Shown: positions 16,268-24,779, counted from the stretch's first letter. The stretch is 39,844 bases of DNA from an uncultured Burkholderiales bacterium (GCA_903844825.1 CAIMVC010000458.1:1-39844); one strand, 5' to 3'. Notes: generated from the letters alone by a model not told the origin. Translations and numbers: made by a program.

Positions 16268-16604
16268 AGAGAAGTTCGCTGAATGGTTCGCTGAGCTTGG
16301 GCCGTGACGGGCAGTCGCTCCTATTTTCTTTTTTTCCACTTCATTACACGCTGCGGGACCGCGGTGGCCCGGCCCTGAGGCATGGGTTGCCACGCTTCGC
16401 TCTCAAAGACGGCTGACTCCGTCGCCGAGGCCTGCAGTGACTCAAAAAGCCCTGGCGACGCGTATTGCGTTGTGCACAGGCCTGGGGAAAGCGGCTGAGG
16501 GGCACTTGTTTCTGGCTATAATCTTAGGCTTTGCTAGCAAACCCGCGCCTGGCCTGATCCTGATCAGATCATCAACGGCGCATCTTAAATGGATCAATTC
16601 ATCA
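16268..16604. promoter_or_regulatory. Divergent upstream region of AGE gene and rpsU, with rpsU promoter
   Basis: This 337-bp stretch has no convincing gene. A consensus -10 TATAAT lies at 16517-16522, about 83 bp before the rpsU ATG. No matching -35 of good quality is seen at the right distance. The leader from about 16530 to 16580 (GCTAGCAAACCCGCGCCTGG, then GATCCTGATCAGATCATC) carries a short GATC-rich dyad. Whether it has a regulatory role is unknown. Confidence 0.5.
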
Positions 16605-16817
16605 ATGACCACTATTCGCGTTAAAGACAACGAACCTTTTGACGTCGCCCTGCGTCGCTTCAAGCGCACCATCGAAAAACTGGGCCTGCTGACCGACCTG
16701 CGCGCCCGCGAGTTCTACGAAAAGCCAACCGCCGAGCGCAAGCGCAAAAAGGCAGCCGCCGTCAAACGCAACTACAAGCGTATTCGCGCCATGCAGTTGC
16801 CCAAGAAACTGTACTGA
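16605..16817 (+). CDS. rpsU: 30S ribosomal protein bS21
   Basis: This 70-residue basic protein is unmistakable bS21: [20 protein letters not shown], then [19 protein letters not shown], ending in a Lys/Arg-rich tail ([20 protein letters not shown]). It sits in the small-subunit platform near the anti-Shine-Dalgarno and assists initiation. The length and start are standard; longer in-frame readings upstream are not real. It is followed by an intrinsic terminator and then yqeY, the common proteobacterial order, although dnaG does not follow here. Confidence 0.98.
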   Translation: MTTIRVKDNEPFDVALRRFKRTIEKLGLLTDLRAREFYEKPTAERKRKKAAAVKRNYKRIRAMQLPKKLY

Positions 16818-16850
16818 TCGGGCCCCGATCCGTCCAGCCTTCGGGCACCC

Positions 16851-16888
16851 AAAAAAGCTCGCTCGAGGACGCTCCAGCGGGCTTTTTT
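16851..16888 (+). terminator. Intrinsic terminator after rpsU
   Basis: The arms AAAAAAGCTCGCT and AGCGGGCTTTTTT pair with a single G-T wobble around a 12-nt loop and end in a T run. It lies 34 bp after the rpsU stop. The A run on the 5' side gives it some bidirectional character. Confidence 0.8.
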
Positions 16889-16973
16889 ATTGGCTTGTTG
16901 GGCCTTGTCGATTTTCGCAAGCTCCACGATTTCCGCGTCTTGACTGGCGCATCCCACCTCACAGGATATTCCC

Positions 16974-17420
16974 ATGGCACTCAAAGAACAAATCACCGAA
17001 GACATGAAAACCGCCATGCGCGCCAAGGATTCCGAGCGCCTGGGCACCATCCGGTTGCTGCTGGCCGCCATCAAGCAAAAGGAAGTCGATGAGCGCGTGG
17101 TGCTCGACGACAGCGCCGTGGTGGCCATCGTCGACAAGTTGATCAAGCAGCGCAAGGACTCGATTGAGGCCTTCCAGAAGGCACAACGCACCGACCTGGC
17201 GGACAAGGAAGCCGCTGAAATGACGGTGCTGCAGGCCTACCTGCCGGCGCGCCTGTCGGCCGAAGAAGTCAGCGCCGCCGTCAAAGCCATCGTCACCAGC
17301 CTGGGGGCATCAGGCCCTGGCGACATGGGCAAGGTCATGGGCGCAGTCAAGGCGCAACTGGCCGGCAAGGCCGACATGGGACTGGTGTCGGCTGCCGTCA
17401 AAGCGGCGCTGGCCGGCTGA
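16974..17420 (+). CDS. yqeY: GatB/YqeY domain protein
   Basis: This is a 148-residue YqeY-family protein of standard length. It begins MALKEQITEDMKTAMRAKDS and continues LGTIRLLLAAIKQKEVDER. The C-terminal tail (GDMGKVMGAVKAQLAGKADM) is the GatB/Yqey tRNA-binding-like domain found at the end of the GatB amidotransferase subunit. A stand-alone role is not well defined; involvement in tRNA-dependent amidation has been suggested for the domain. CAGGA lies 7-8 nt upstream of the ATG. It follows rpsU after a terminator, so it probably has its own promoter or depends on read-through. Confidence 0.95.
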   Translation: MALKEQITEDMKTAMRAKDSERLGTIRLLLAAIKQKEVDERVVLDDSAVVAIVDKLIKQRKDSIEAFQKAQRTDLADKEAAEMTVLQAYLPARLSAEEVSAAVKAIVTSLGASGPGDMGKVMGAVKAQLAGKADMGLVSAAVKAALAG

Positions 17421-17497
17421 GCCAAAGTCCGTTAAGCCGCACGGTTGCTACGATCACCCCATTGCGCACCGACAACTCTCCACCCGCCACACACACC

Positions 17498-18106
17498 ATG
17501 ACTTATCCAACCGTCCCCACCGTGCTCAACGTCGGTTGCGGCCCCAGAGGGCGGTCGCACGGCATCGCCGGCTTTGAGGGCTGGCGCGAACTTCGTCTGG
17601 ATATTGACCCTGATGTTGAGCCTGACGTGGTGGGGACGATGACCGACATGTCCGCTGTGGCGACCGGCTCGGTGGATGCCATCGTCTCGAGCCATAACAT
17701 CGAGCACCTGTACCCGCACGAGGTGCCGGCGGCTCTGGCGGAGTTCGTGCGAGTCCTCAAGGCCGACGGCGTGGTGGTGATCAATTGCCCGGACTTGCAG
17801 TCCGTCTGCGCCCGCGTAGCCCAGGGTGAACTGGCCTCGCCCCTGTACGAGTCGCCGGTCGGCCCGATTGCAGCGCTGGATATTTTGTACGGCCTGCGCT
17901 CTTCGATGGCGGCCGGCAATTTGTACATGGCACACCGCTGCGGCTTCACGCTAGATGTACTGATTAAAACGCTGCAGGCCTGCGGCTTTGCCCGTTGCGC
18001 GGGTCGGGCCAGGCCCGCGTATTTTGATTTATGGGTGGTAGCGTCAAAAGTTGTCCTGGACGACCAGGCGATCGACCAGCTGGTCAAGCGCCACCTGCCG
18101 GTCTAA
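17498..18106 (+). CDS. Class I SAM-dependent methyltransferase, substrate unknown
   Basis: This 202-residue protein starts almost directly with the SAM-binding motif I (VLNVGCGPRGR). It continues with the acidic end of strand 2 (LRLDIDPDVEPDVVG), motif IV-like DAIVSSHNIEHLYPHEVPAAL and a strand 5 (DGVVVINCPDLQSVCAR), as in type-11 methyltransferases. The C-terminal half (GFTLDVLIKTLQACGFARC) completes the Rossmann fold. No SD is visible before the ATG at 17498, and the open frame extends upstream only to a TTG at 17462. Nothing in the neighbourhood identifies the substrate. Confidence 0.85.
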   Translation: MTYPTVPTVLNVGCGPRGRSHGIAGFEGWRELRLDIDPDVEPDVVGTMTDMSAVATGSVDAIVSSHNIEHLYPHEVPAALAEFVRVLKADGVVVINCPDLQSVCARVAQGELASPLYESPVGPIAALDILYGLRSSMAAGNLYMAHRCGFTLDVLIKTLQACGFARCAGRARPAYFDLWVVASKVVLDDQAIDQLVKRHLPV

Positions 18107-18152
18107 GGGGACGAGCGCCCGGGAGGATGGTCTGGCGCGTCATGTGGGTTTG

Positions 18153-18230
18153 CGTCTTTGCGAGCGAAGCGCGGCAATCCATGAATTCGGGCGCCTGGAC
18201 TGCCGCGACCCTATGGGCCTCGCAGTGACG
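18153..18230. repeat. REP-like imperfect inverted repeat
   Basis: In the 258-bp gap between the methyltransferase gene and pmbA, the sequence CGTCTTTGCGAG-CGAAG-CGCGGCAATCCA is mirrored by TGGACTGCCGCG...CTCGCAGTGACG. Together they can fold into a long imperfect hairpin. GCGAGCGAAGCGCGGCAATC-type palindromes are common extragenic repeats in proteobacterial genomes. No second copy was seen in this window. It may also act as a terminator or stabiliser of the 3' end of the convergent transcripts. Confidence 0.6.
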
Positions 18231-18364
18231 GAGAGGTTTTTACTTCCCTGCACCGGGCAGATTCAGAGCTCGCTGCGACGGGGGCTGCAGCTCAGAGCGG
18301 TGAGCAGTTTCGTGGCCCTGCAGACTGCAAAACAACGGGCGCAGCCCCCTCCCCCCGAGAACGC

Positions 18365-19768
18365 TCAGGAGCCAGCGACCTTCATGCGATTGATCAGCAC
18401 GGAGCCCACCGACTTGGCGCCGTAGTTGTAGACGTCGGCGCCAACAGCTTGAATGCCCAGGAGCATGTCCTTGAGGTTGCCTGCGATGGTGATTTCCTCG
18501 ACCGGAAAGGCAATCTGTCCTTTTTCAACCCAGAAACCCGACGCGCCCCGCGAGTAGTCGCCCGTGACGTAGTTCACGCCCTGCCCCATCAGTTCGGTGA
18601 CAAACAGGCCCGTGCCGAGCTTGCGCAACATTTCGTCGAGGTCGTCCCCCGCGGCGGTCTGGCGACTGCTCATGATCAGGTTGTGTGAACCGCCAGCATT
18701 GCCGGTGGTGCGCATGCCCAGCTTGCGGGCCGAATAGGTGCTCAAAAAGTAACCTTTGACCACGCCGGCATCGACCACTTTGCGGGCCCGCGTCTTGACG
18801 CCCTCTTCATCAAAAGGTGCGCTGCCCTTGCCTTTCTTGACATGCGGGTCTTCCGAGACATCGATGTGACGCGGAAAGACCGCCTTGCCCAGGCTGTCCA
18901 GCAAAAACGTGCTTTTGCGGTAGATGGCGGCGCCGCTGACGGCTTGCACAAAGCCGCCGAGCAGGCCCGCAGCCAAAGGCGACTCGAACAGCACCGGGCA
19001 CTGCGTGGTCGCAATCTTGCGGCTTTTCAAACGCGCCAGGGCACGCTCGGCCGCATAGCGACCCACCGCCTGCGGACTGGCCAGATCGGACGCGTCACGC
19101 ATGGAGCTGTACCAGGAGTCACGCTGCATCTGACTGCCCTTGCCAGCAATCGGGGCCACCGACATGCTGTGCCGCGAGCTGGCGTAGCCACCACGAAAAC
19201 CACGGGTGTGGGCGCTGAAAAAATGACTTTGCTGGGCCGACACACCCGCGCCTTCGCTGTTGGTGATCAGGCGACTGGTATCGAGCGCCGCAGCCTCGCA
19301 GGCCAGGGCCAGTTCGGCGGCACCGGCTGAGTCAATCGCCCAGGGATGAAAGAGGTCGAGCTCCGGGTAACTGTGGGCGATGTCGCGCTCTGCCGGCAGG
19401 CCGGAGGTCTTGTCGGTGGCGGTGAAGCGAGCGATGTCAAAGGCCGCTTGCACCGTCTGCTCAATGGCTTCGCGGGAAAAGTCGCTGGTCGATGCATTGC
19501 CGCGCTTTTGGCCGACGTAGACCGTGACGCCAAGGGACTTGTCCCGGTTGCGCTCGACATTTTCGAGCTCGCCTTTGCGCACGCTCACACTCAAGCCGCA
19601 ACCTTCCGAGGCTTCGGCGGCGGCGTCGGAAGCGCCCAGCTTTTTGGCATGCGCCAGTGCGGAGTCCACGAGGTTTTCGAAAAAATCACGGCGGTAGCTG
19701 AAGCCGGATTCGCTCTGGGCTGGCTGGTGTGGTGTGGCTGTGGAGCGCTTGAGAGTTTGGGTCGTCAT
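18365..19768 (-). CDS. pmbA: Metalloprotease PmbA (TldD/PmbA family)
   Basis: This 467-residue PmbA/TldE protein partners with TldD in a heteromeric protease that processes modified peptides such as microcins and degrades unfolded small proteins. Typical segments are SVRKGELENVERNRDKSLGV near the N-terminus, GYASSRHSMSVAPIAGKG, VLFESPLAAGLLGGFVQAVSG, and the C-terminal GNAGGSHNLI and TELMGQGVNYVTGDYSRGA. In the complex, TldD carries the zinc site and PmbA is non-catalytic. tldD is not in the window. The ATG at 19768 is 23 bp from the divergent darP start, and no SD is visible for either gene. The pmbA/darP(yjgA) divergent arrangement is classic. Confidence 0.95.
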   Translation of the reverse strand: MTTQTLKRSTATPHQPAQSESGFSYRRDFFENLVDSALAHAKKLGASDAAAEASEGCGLSVSVRKGELENVERNRDKSLGVTVYVGQKRGNASTSDFSREAIEQTVQAAFDIARFTATDKTSGLPAERDIAHSYPELDLFHPWAIDSAGAAELALACEAAALDTSRLITNSEGAGVSAQQSHFFSAHTRGFRGGYASSRHSMSVAPIAGKGSQMQRDSWYSSMRDASDLASPQAVGRYAAERALARLKSRKIATTQCPVLFESPLAAGLLGGFVQAVSGAAIYRKSTFLLDSLGKAVFPRHIDVSEDPHVKKGKGSAPFDEEGVKTRARKVVDAGVVKGYFLSTYSARKLGMRTTGNAGGSHNLIMSSRQTAAGDDLDEMLRKLGTGLFVTELMGQGVNYVTGDYSRGASGFWVEKGQIAFPVEEITIAGNLKDMLLGIQAVGADVYNYGAKSVGSVLINRMKVAGS

Positions 19769-19791
19769 GGGTAGCTATGATACTGACTGCA

Positions 19792-20364
19792 ATGAACATC
19801 AAGACTGTCAAAGGCTATTGGTCCAACGGACGCTTCGTCAAGCCCGAAGAAATATTGGCTGAAGAAGCCGGTCCGCCCAGCAAAACCCAACTCAAGGCCG
19901 AGGCTGACGAAAAGCAAGCCCTGGGCGAAGCGCTGCTCACCTTGCGCGCTGACCTCATGGCCAGGCTCGAGCTTCCCGAGAAACTGATTGACGCCATCAA
20001 GGACGCCAAAAAAATCACCAACTTCGAGGGACGGCGCCGGCAGATGCAGTTCATCGGCAAGCTCATGCGGCCGCTGGATGCAGAACCGATTCGAGCGGCC
20101 ATCCACGAACAGCTCAACGGCTCGGCCGAGCTCACGCTCTCGCTGCACCTGGCTGAACAGTGGCGTGACAAGCTGATCGCCGACGATACAGCCCTGGGCG
20201 AATGGCTGCAGCAACACCCCGGGACCGACTCGCAGCAACTGCGCGCCCTGGTTCGTCAGGCCCGCAAGGATGCCAAGCCCGAAAAGCCCGGCGAGGCGCC
20301 GCGGCACGGCAAGTCCTACCGGGAAATCTTTCAATTGATCAGGCAGGGTCTGTCCCATGAGTGA
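19792..20364 (+). CDS. darP: Ribosome-associated protein DarP/YjgA
   Basis: This 190-residue DUF615 protein assists late 50S assembly. The characteristic block is LPEKLIDAIKDAKKITNFEG followed by RRRQMQFIGKLMRPLD, with LAEQWRDKLI and QLRALVRQARKDA later and a basic tail KSYREIFQLI. The ATG at 19792 gives the usual family start (MNIKTVKGYWSNGRFV). An ATG at 19777 would add five residues. No SD precedes either. The stop overlaps the following mog gene by 8 bp. Confidence 0.93.
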   Translation: MNIKTVKGYWSNGRFVKPEEILAEEAGPPSKTQLKAEADEKQALGEALLTLRADLMARLELPEKLIDAIKDAKKITNFEGRRRQMQFIGKLMRPLDAEPIRAAIHEQLNGSAELTLSLHLAEQWRDKLIADDTALGEWLQQHPGTDSQQLRALVRQARKDAKPEKPGEAPRHGKSYREIFQLIRQGLSHE

Positions 20365-20953
20365 GCTCGAGGTAGTCAGGATCGGCATCGTTTCGGTGAG
20401 CGACCGCGCCTCCACGGGCGTCTATGAAGACCAAGGCCTGCCCGCGCTCAATGCGTGGCTCACGTCGGCCCTGCACAACCCGATCGAGTTCGTCGAGCGA
20501 CTCATTCCCGACGAACAAGCGCGCATCAGCGCCACGCTCATCGAACTCGTCGACGCGGGCTGCTCGCTGGTGCTGACCACCGGTGGCACCGGCCCGGCCC
20601 TGCGCGACGTGACCCCCGAAGCAACGCTGGCCGTCGCCCACAAGGAAATGCCGGGCTTTGGCGAACAAATGCGGCAGATCAGCCTGAAGTTTGTGCCGAC
20701 TGCCATCTTGTCGCGCCAGTGTGCCGCCATACGGGACAAGGCCTTGATCCTGAACTTGCCGGGACAACCCAAGGCCATCAAGGAAACCCTGGAAGGCCTG
20801 CGCAGCGAATCAGGCCAAAGCCTGGTGCCGGGTGTTTTTGCGGCTGTGCCTTACTGCATTGACCTGATTGGCGGCCCCTACCTGCAAACCCGAGGCGAGG
20901 TCTGTAAGGCCTTCAGGCCCAAGTCAGCTATCCGGCCGGGCACGCTGGACTGA
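20357..20953 (+). CDS. mog: Molybdopterin adenylyltransferase
   Basis: This 198-residue MogA protein adenylylates molybdopterin before molybdenum insertion. Family motifs are IGIVSVSDRASTGVYEDQG at the N-terminus, LVLTTGGTGPALRDVTPEAT (the substrate-binding TTGGTG loop with the catalytic Asp) and ALILNLPGQPKAIKETLEG. The C-terminus (AVPYCIDLIGGPYLQT) is also typical. It overlaps darP by 8 bp and is presumably cotranscribed with it. That association is common in this lineage but not functionally obvious. Confidence 0.95.
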   Translation: MSELEVVRIGIVSVSDRASTGVYEDQGLPALNAWLTSALHNPIEFVERLIPDEQARISATLIELVDAGCSLVLTTGGTGPALRDVTPEATLAVAHKEMPGFGEQMRQISLKFVPTAILSRQCAAIRDKALILNLPGQPKAIKETLEGLRSESGQSLVPGVFAAVPYCIDLIGGPYLQTRGEVCKAFRPKSAIRPGTLD

Positions 20954-21041
20954 TTCCCTGGCCTGGAGCGCGCACGGGCGCAAGTCAGAGCTCTTCGTGG
21001 GACCGGAGGAGACCAGCAGGCCAGGCGAACAGAAACCAGCG

Positions 21042-21995
21042 TCAGCGGGCGGTATCGCCAGCCATCAGCGAGCGAACCTGCGCCAGACTGGGCATGCCAC
21101 CCAGGGCGCCATGGCCGGTGACCGACAAGGCCGCTGCCGCATTGGCGCAAGCCATCGCCTCCAGCAAGGGCTCGCCGCGGGCCAGGGCAGCTGCCAGCGC
21201 CCCTGTAAACGTGTCACCCGCGCCGATGGTGTCGCGCACCTGAGCCGATCGCCCCTGCAGCCTCAAGGGCGCCTGCCCACTTTGGTACAGCGCGCAACCG
21301 CTGGCCCCCAGAGTGACCAGCACGGCGCGGGCGCCACGGGCCAGCAGCACCTCGGCAGCCACGTCCAGGGGTGCGTTCGCAGCCAGTCCTGCCAGTAGGC
21401 GCAGTTCGCTCTCGTTGGGCGTGAGCACATCGCTCAAGGCGATGACGGCGTCTGGCAAGGGACGTGCGGGTGCGGGGTTGAGCACCGTGATGGCCCCTGC
21501 CGCGCGGGCGATTGCAAAGGCCCGCTGCGTGACCGGCAAGGGCACTTCGCAAGAGGCCATGACCACCTGGCATGCCGACAGCAACTCGCCAGCCGCATCC
21601 GCATGGCGGGCGTCCAGGCCAGCCGTGGCACCGGGAAACACGGCAATGCTGTTGTCACCATCGTCATACACAAGAATCTGAGCCACGCCGCTGGACTCGC
21701 CAGCCGCCTGCTCGACGTGACGGGCGTCGATCCCCTCGGCCTGCCAGAGAGCAAGTCCCATGCGGCCAAAGTCATCGTCCCCCACGCGCGCGATCAAAGC
21801 CACGCGGGCGCCCTGCCGGGCCGCTGCAACGGCAGCATTGCTGCCCTTTCCGCCCGGGCTGATGGAAAAGCCGGAGGCCATCAAGGTCTCGCCACGCGCC
21901 AGCGGCCGGCTCACGCTCGAGACCAGGTCAGCGTTCCAGCTGGCCACGCAGACCACCGTTGCTGCCAGACCGGCGGAAGGCTTACTTGCCGCCAT
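21042..21995 (-). CDS. Ribokinase-like PfkB family sugar kinase
   Basis: This 317-residue PfkB carbohydrate kinase has the two family signatures: GGKGSNAAVAAARQGARV near residue 48 and DTIGAGDTFTGALAAAL near residue 253, with the catalytic Asp in GAGD. ISPGGKGSN and NPAPARPLPD are ribokinase-like. It is the last gene of the minus-strand sugar operon and its start overlaps the dctM stop by 14 bp, so it is probably translationally coupled. Ribose or a ribose-like pentose is the likely substrate. This sits oddly with a non-phosphorylating oxidative pathway in the same locus. Confidence 0.85.
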   Translation of the reverse strand: MAASKPSAGLAATVVCVASWNADLVSSVSRPLARGETLMASGFSISPGGKGSNAAVAAARQGARVALIARVGDDDFGRMGLALWQAEGIDARHVEQAAGESSGVAQILVYDDGDNSIAVFPGATAGLDARHADAAGELLSACQVVMASCEVPLPVTQRAFAIARAAGAITVLNPAPARPLPDAVIALSDVLTPNESELRLLAGLAANAPLDVAAEVLLARGARAVLVTLGASGCALYQSGQAPLRLQGRSAQVRDTIGAGDTFTGALAAALARGEPLLEAMACANAAAALSVTGHGALGGMPSLAQVRSLMAGDTAR

Positions 21996-23280
21996 AACCC
22001 ATGGTCTGCGGCAGCCACAGCACGATTTGCGGAAACACCGTAATGGCCAACAACAAGAGCAGCAGCATGACCAGGAAGGGCCAGCCCTCCTTCATCATTT
22101 CGCCAATCGGAATGCCGGTCAGTGCCTTGGTCACGAACAGCAACATGCCAAAGGGCGGGTGAATCAGGCCAATCATCATGTTGAGCACCACCAGCACGCC
22201 GAAGTGAACCAGATCCACGCCCAGCAGTTTGGCCGCCGGTAGCAGCATGGGCACAAAAACCAGCAGCAAGACCGACACGTCCAGAAAGCAGCCAAGCACC
22301 AGAAACATCACATTGACCAGCAGCAAAAACTTGAGCTGCGACAGCTGCATGCTCTCGACCCAGTGCGCCATGGCCTGCGGCACGCCCTCGGCCGTGAAGG
22401 CGTAGTTCAGCATGAACGAGCCCGCCAGGATCATGGTGATCACTGCACTGCCACGGGTTGACTCCAGCACCACGCCCCAGAAGCTGCGCCAGGTCAACGC
22501 CCGGTAGACCACCGCCGCGAGCACCAGCGCATGAAAGGCAGCGACAGCCGCCGCCTCGGTTGGTGTGAAGGCACCGGAATAAATACCGCCCAGCAAGACG
22601 ATGGGCATGGACAGCGGCAAGGCGCCGCGGTAGATGATCGCCGGCCACTGCGCCAGCGGAATCTTGGGCTCGCGCGGCATATTGCGCTTGACGGCAATAA
22701 AGTGCACCACCACCATCATCAGCACGGCCATCAGGACGCCCGGCACCACACCGCCCAGAAACAGCGCGCCCACCGACGCGCCCGAGACCAGCGCGTAAAT
22801 CACCATCGGAATCGACGGTGGAATGATCGGCCCCAGCGTGGCGCTGGCCACCACCACGGCGCCAGCAAAACCGCGCGTGTATTCGGGCTTTTTGAGCATC
22901 TGACGGATCGTGACCAGGCCCGGCCCGGCAGCGTCAGCAATGGCGCTGCCACTCATGCCGGAAAACACCACGCTGACCAGGATATCGACTTGGGCCAGAC
23001 CGCCACGCATGCGCCCCACCAAGATCCGGCAGAAGTCAAAAATGCGCTCACTGACGGTGCCCGCATTCATGATGTTGGCCGCAAAAACAAACAGTGGCAC
23101 AGCCAGCAACACATAGCTGTTGTACAAGCCGTTGCCCACCTGCTCGGCGAGCAGACCCAGGTCCTGCTGCTTGACCAGCAGATAACCAATGCCGGAGGCC
23201 AGCATCGAAAAACCGATCGGCATGCGCAGCAACATGCCGGCCACCAAAATCAGTGCCAGCACGGCGAGGGCATTACTCAT
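21982..23280 (-). CDS. dctM: TRAP transporter large permease DctM
   Basis: This 432-residue polytopic membrane subunit of a tripartite ATP-independent periplasmic transporter imports a substrate with Na+. It shows typical DctM segments: RMPIGFSMLASGIGYLLV, LLAVPLFVFAANIMN, SVVFSGMSGSAIADAAGPG, SATLGPIIPPSIPMVIYALV, and LNMMIGLIHPPFGMLLFVT. The ATG at 23280 overlaps the dctQ stop as ATGA. An upstream in-frame start at 23388 would run through dctQ and is rejected. Context points to a sugar or sugar-acid substrate. Confidence 0.93.
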   Translation of the reverse strand: MSNALAVLALILVAGMLLRMPIGFSMLASGIGYLLVKQQDLGLLAEQVGNGLYNSYVLLAVPLFVFAANIMNAGTVSERIFDFCRILVGRMRGGLAQVDILVSVVFSGMSGSAIADAAGPGLVTIRQMLKKPEYTRGFAGAVVVASATLGPIIPPSIPMVIYALVSGASVGALFLGGVVPGVLMAVLMMVVVHFIAVKRNMPREPKIPLAQWPAIIYRGALPLSMPIVLLGGIYSGAFTPTEAAAVAAFHALVLAAVVYRALTWRSFWGVVLESTRGSAVITMILAGSFMLNYAFTAEGVPQAMAHWVESMQLSQLKFLLLVNVMFLVLGCFLDVSVLLLVFVPMLLPAAKLLGVDLVHFGVLVVLNMMIGLIHPPFGMLLFVTKALTGIPIGEMMKEGWPFLVMLLLLLLAITVFPQIVLWLPQTMGYGGK

Positions 23281-23756
23281 AAGCGCAACTCCGACTCCAG
23301 ACCCACACCACGCATCGCCTGCCAGATGCCCCAGGCCGAGCGCACCACCAGGGCCGCCAGCAGCAGCACAAATGGAAAGAAAACCCACATGAACGAAATA
23401 TCAAGAACCGGTGTGCCTTCCCGGTTCATGAAGTGAACGTAGTCCCAGGTGCCGGGAATGGCCCAGAGGGACAAAGCGCCAATCAGTAAATTTCCGACCA
23501 CCTTCATGCCCTGCCGGGTACGCCGGTTGACGCTGTTCCAGACCAGATCAAACACAACGTGCTCACGCTCTGGCACCACAAAAGCAGCCCCCCACAAAAT
23601 GACCCAGACGTAAAGAATCACGGCCGCCTCGTCAGTCCAGGCCATGGGTTTGTTAAAGCCAAACCGCGCCGTGACCTGAATGACGAAGACGATGAACAGG
23701 GTCAGGAACAAGCCTCCACCGACCAGGTCGGCCAACTTCTTGGGCCAGCGTTTCAC
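23277..23756 (-). CDS. dctQ: TRAP transporter small permease DctQ
   Basis: This is a 159-residue four-helix membrane protein of usual DctQ size. The first helix is LVGGGLFLTLFIVFVIQVTA, followed by the hallmark FGFNKPMAWTDEAAVILYVW, GAAFVVPEREHVVFDLV, and a last helix VFFPFVLLLAALVVRSAWG. It forms the membrane complex with DctM. Only 15 bp separate it from the dctP stop, and it overlaps dctM by 4 bp. Confidence 0.9.
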   Translation of the reverse strand: MKRWPKKLADLVGGGLFLTLFIVFVIQVTARFGFNKPMAWTDEAAVILYVWVILWGAAFVVPEREHVVFDLVWNSVNRRTRQGMKVVGNLLIGALSLWAIPGTWDYVHFMNREGTPVLDISFMWVFFPFVLLLAALVVRSAWGIWQAMRGVGLESELRL

Positions 23757-23771
23757 AGGGGGCTCTCGCTC

Positions 23772-24779
23772 TTACTTGGTGTTGTTGATGCGCTCAACCA
23801 GGCCCTTGGGCCAGACTTTGGCGTAGTCGGAATTTTGGTAAGCCGACTGCACTGCCTTGCGAAATGCGTCCAGATCGGGGGTGCTCACCTGCAGGCCTTG
23901 CTGCTTGAAGAAGTCAACGATCTGCGCTTCTTCTTTCATGCGGTTCTCGTTGTTGTACTGAGACGCTGCCTGGGCGGCCGCCGTGACTTTTTGACGCTGC
24001 GCTGGCGTCATGGCGTTGTAGGCCTTGTTGGAAACCGCAATAAAGATGCCGTCGACCAGGTGGTTGGTCAGCACCAGTTGCTTGGTGACTTCGTAGAACT
24101 TGGCAGCGCGCACGGTCGGCAACGGGTTGTCCTGACCGTCAATGGTGCCGGTCTTCAGGCCCAGGTAGACCTCGCCAAAGGCCAGCGGCGTGGGCGTGGC
24201 ACCCAGGGCTTCGCCCAGAAACAACCACTCCTTGGAGCCTGGCATGCGCAGCTTGACGCCCTTGAGGTCAGCCGGTGTTTTGACATTGCGCGCCTCGCGC
24301 AGGTTGACCTGGCGCGTGCCCAGGTAAACCGTGGACAGAGGACGAACATCCATCTTCTCGACCACCGACTTGAACATCTCGGTACCGATCGGGCCGTTGA
24401 ACACCTTTTGCTGATGGTCCGGATCGCGCACGATGTAACCGGCAGTGAAGACCGAAAACTCGGGCACCAGCTTGGCGATGTCGAACGCCGAGATCGACGA
24501 CAACTCCAGATTGCCGCGCGCCATGGCGGCCGGCTCGGTGCCCTGCTTGAACAACGATGCGTTCAGGTTGATCTGCACATCGAATTCACCGGGTGCGCTT
24601 TTATCGAGCGAGTCCTTGAAAACCGTCCACATCTTGGCATGCCAGTCGTCCGGCACGGCCGGCGTCGAAATACGCAGCACCATTTTGTTTTGCGCCTGAG
24701 CAACTGGCAGCCAGGCACCCAGCAGCACCAGGGCCGAAGCAGTTGCCACCAGGGAGCGACGAATCAGGGAATTTTTCAT
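23772..24779 (-). CDS. dctP: TRAP transporter substrate-binding protein DctP
   Basis: This 335-residue periplasmic solute-binding protein has a clear Sec signal (NSLIRRSLVATASALVLLGA, ending in AQAQ). A DctP fold follows: TRQVNLREARNVKTPADLKG with the carboxylate-contacting Arg region, LRMPGSKEWLFLGEALGATP, EVYLGLKTGTIDGQDNPLPT and TNHLVDGIFIAVSNKAYNAM. DctP proteins usually bind organic acids, including sugar acids such as uronates and aldonates. The ATG has an excellent SD (TTGGAGACAAC). The gene is 35 bp downstream of the DHDPS-family gene in the same operon. Confidence 0.93.
   Translation of the reverse strand: MKNSLIRRSLVATASALVLLGAWLPVAQAQNKMVLRISTPAVPDDWHAKMWTVFKDSLDKSAPGEFDVQINLNASLFKQGTEPAAMARGNLELSSISAFDIAKLVPEFSVFTAGYIVRDPDHQQKVFNGPIGTEMFKSVVEKMDVRPLSTVYLGTRQVNLREARNVKTPADLKGVKLRMPGSKEWLFLGEALGATPTPLAFGEVYLGLKTGTIDGQDNPLPTVRAAKFYEVTKQLVLTNHLVDGIFIAVSNKAYNAMTPAQRQKVTAAAQAASQYNNENRMKEEAQIVDFFKQQGLQVSTPDLDAFRKAVQSAYQNSDYAKVWPKGLVERINNTK

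Noticed and set aside
16268..16393. N-terminal extension of the AGE-family protein from an ATG at 16393
   Set aside because: The extra 42 residues are not family-like, and the ATG at 16267 gives a standard-length protein.
16437..16604. Upstream extension of rpsU (56 residues)
   Set aside because: bS21 is about 70 residues long and the TATAAT promoter element lies inside this supposed extension.
23281..23388. Upstream start for dctM at 23388
   Set aside because: It would overlap dctQ by over 100 bp. The ATG at 23280 forms a normal ATGA overlap and begins at the first membrane segment.
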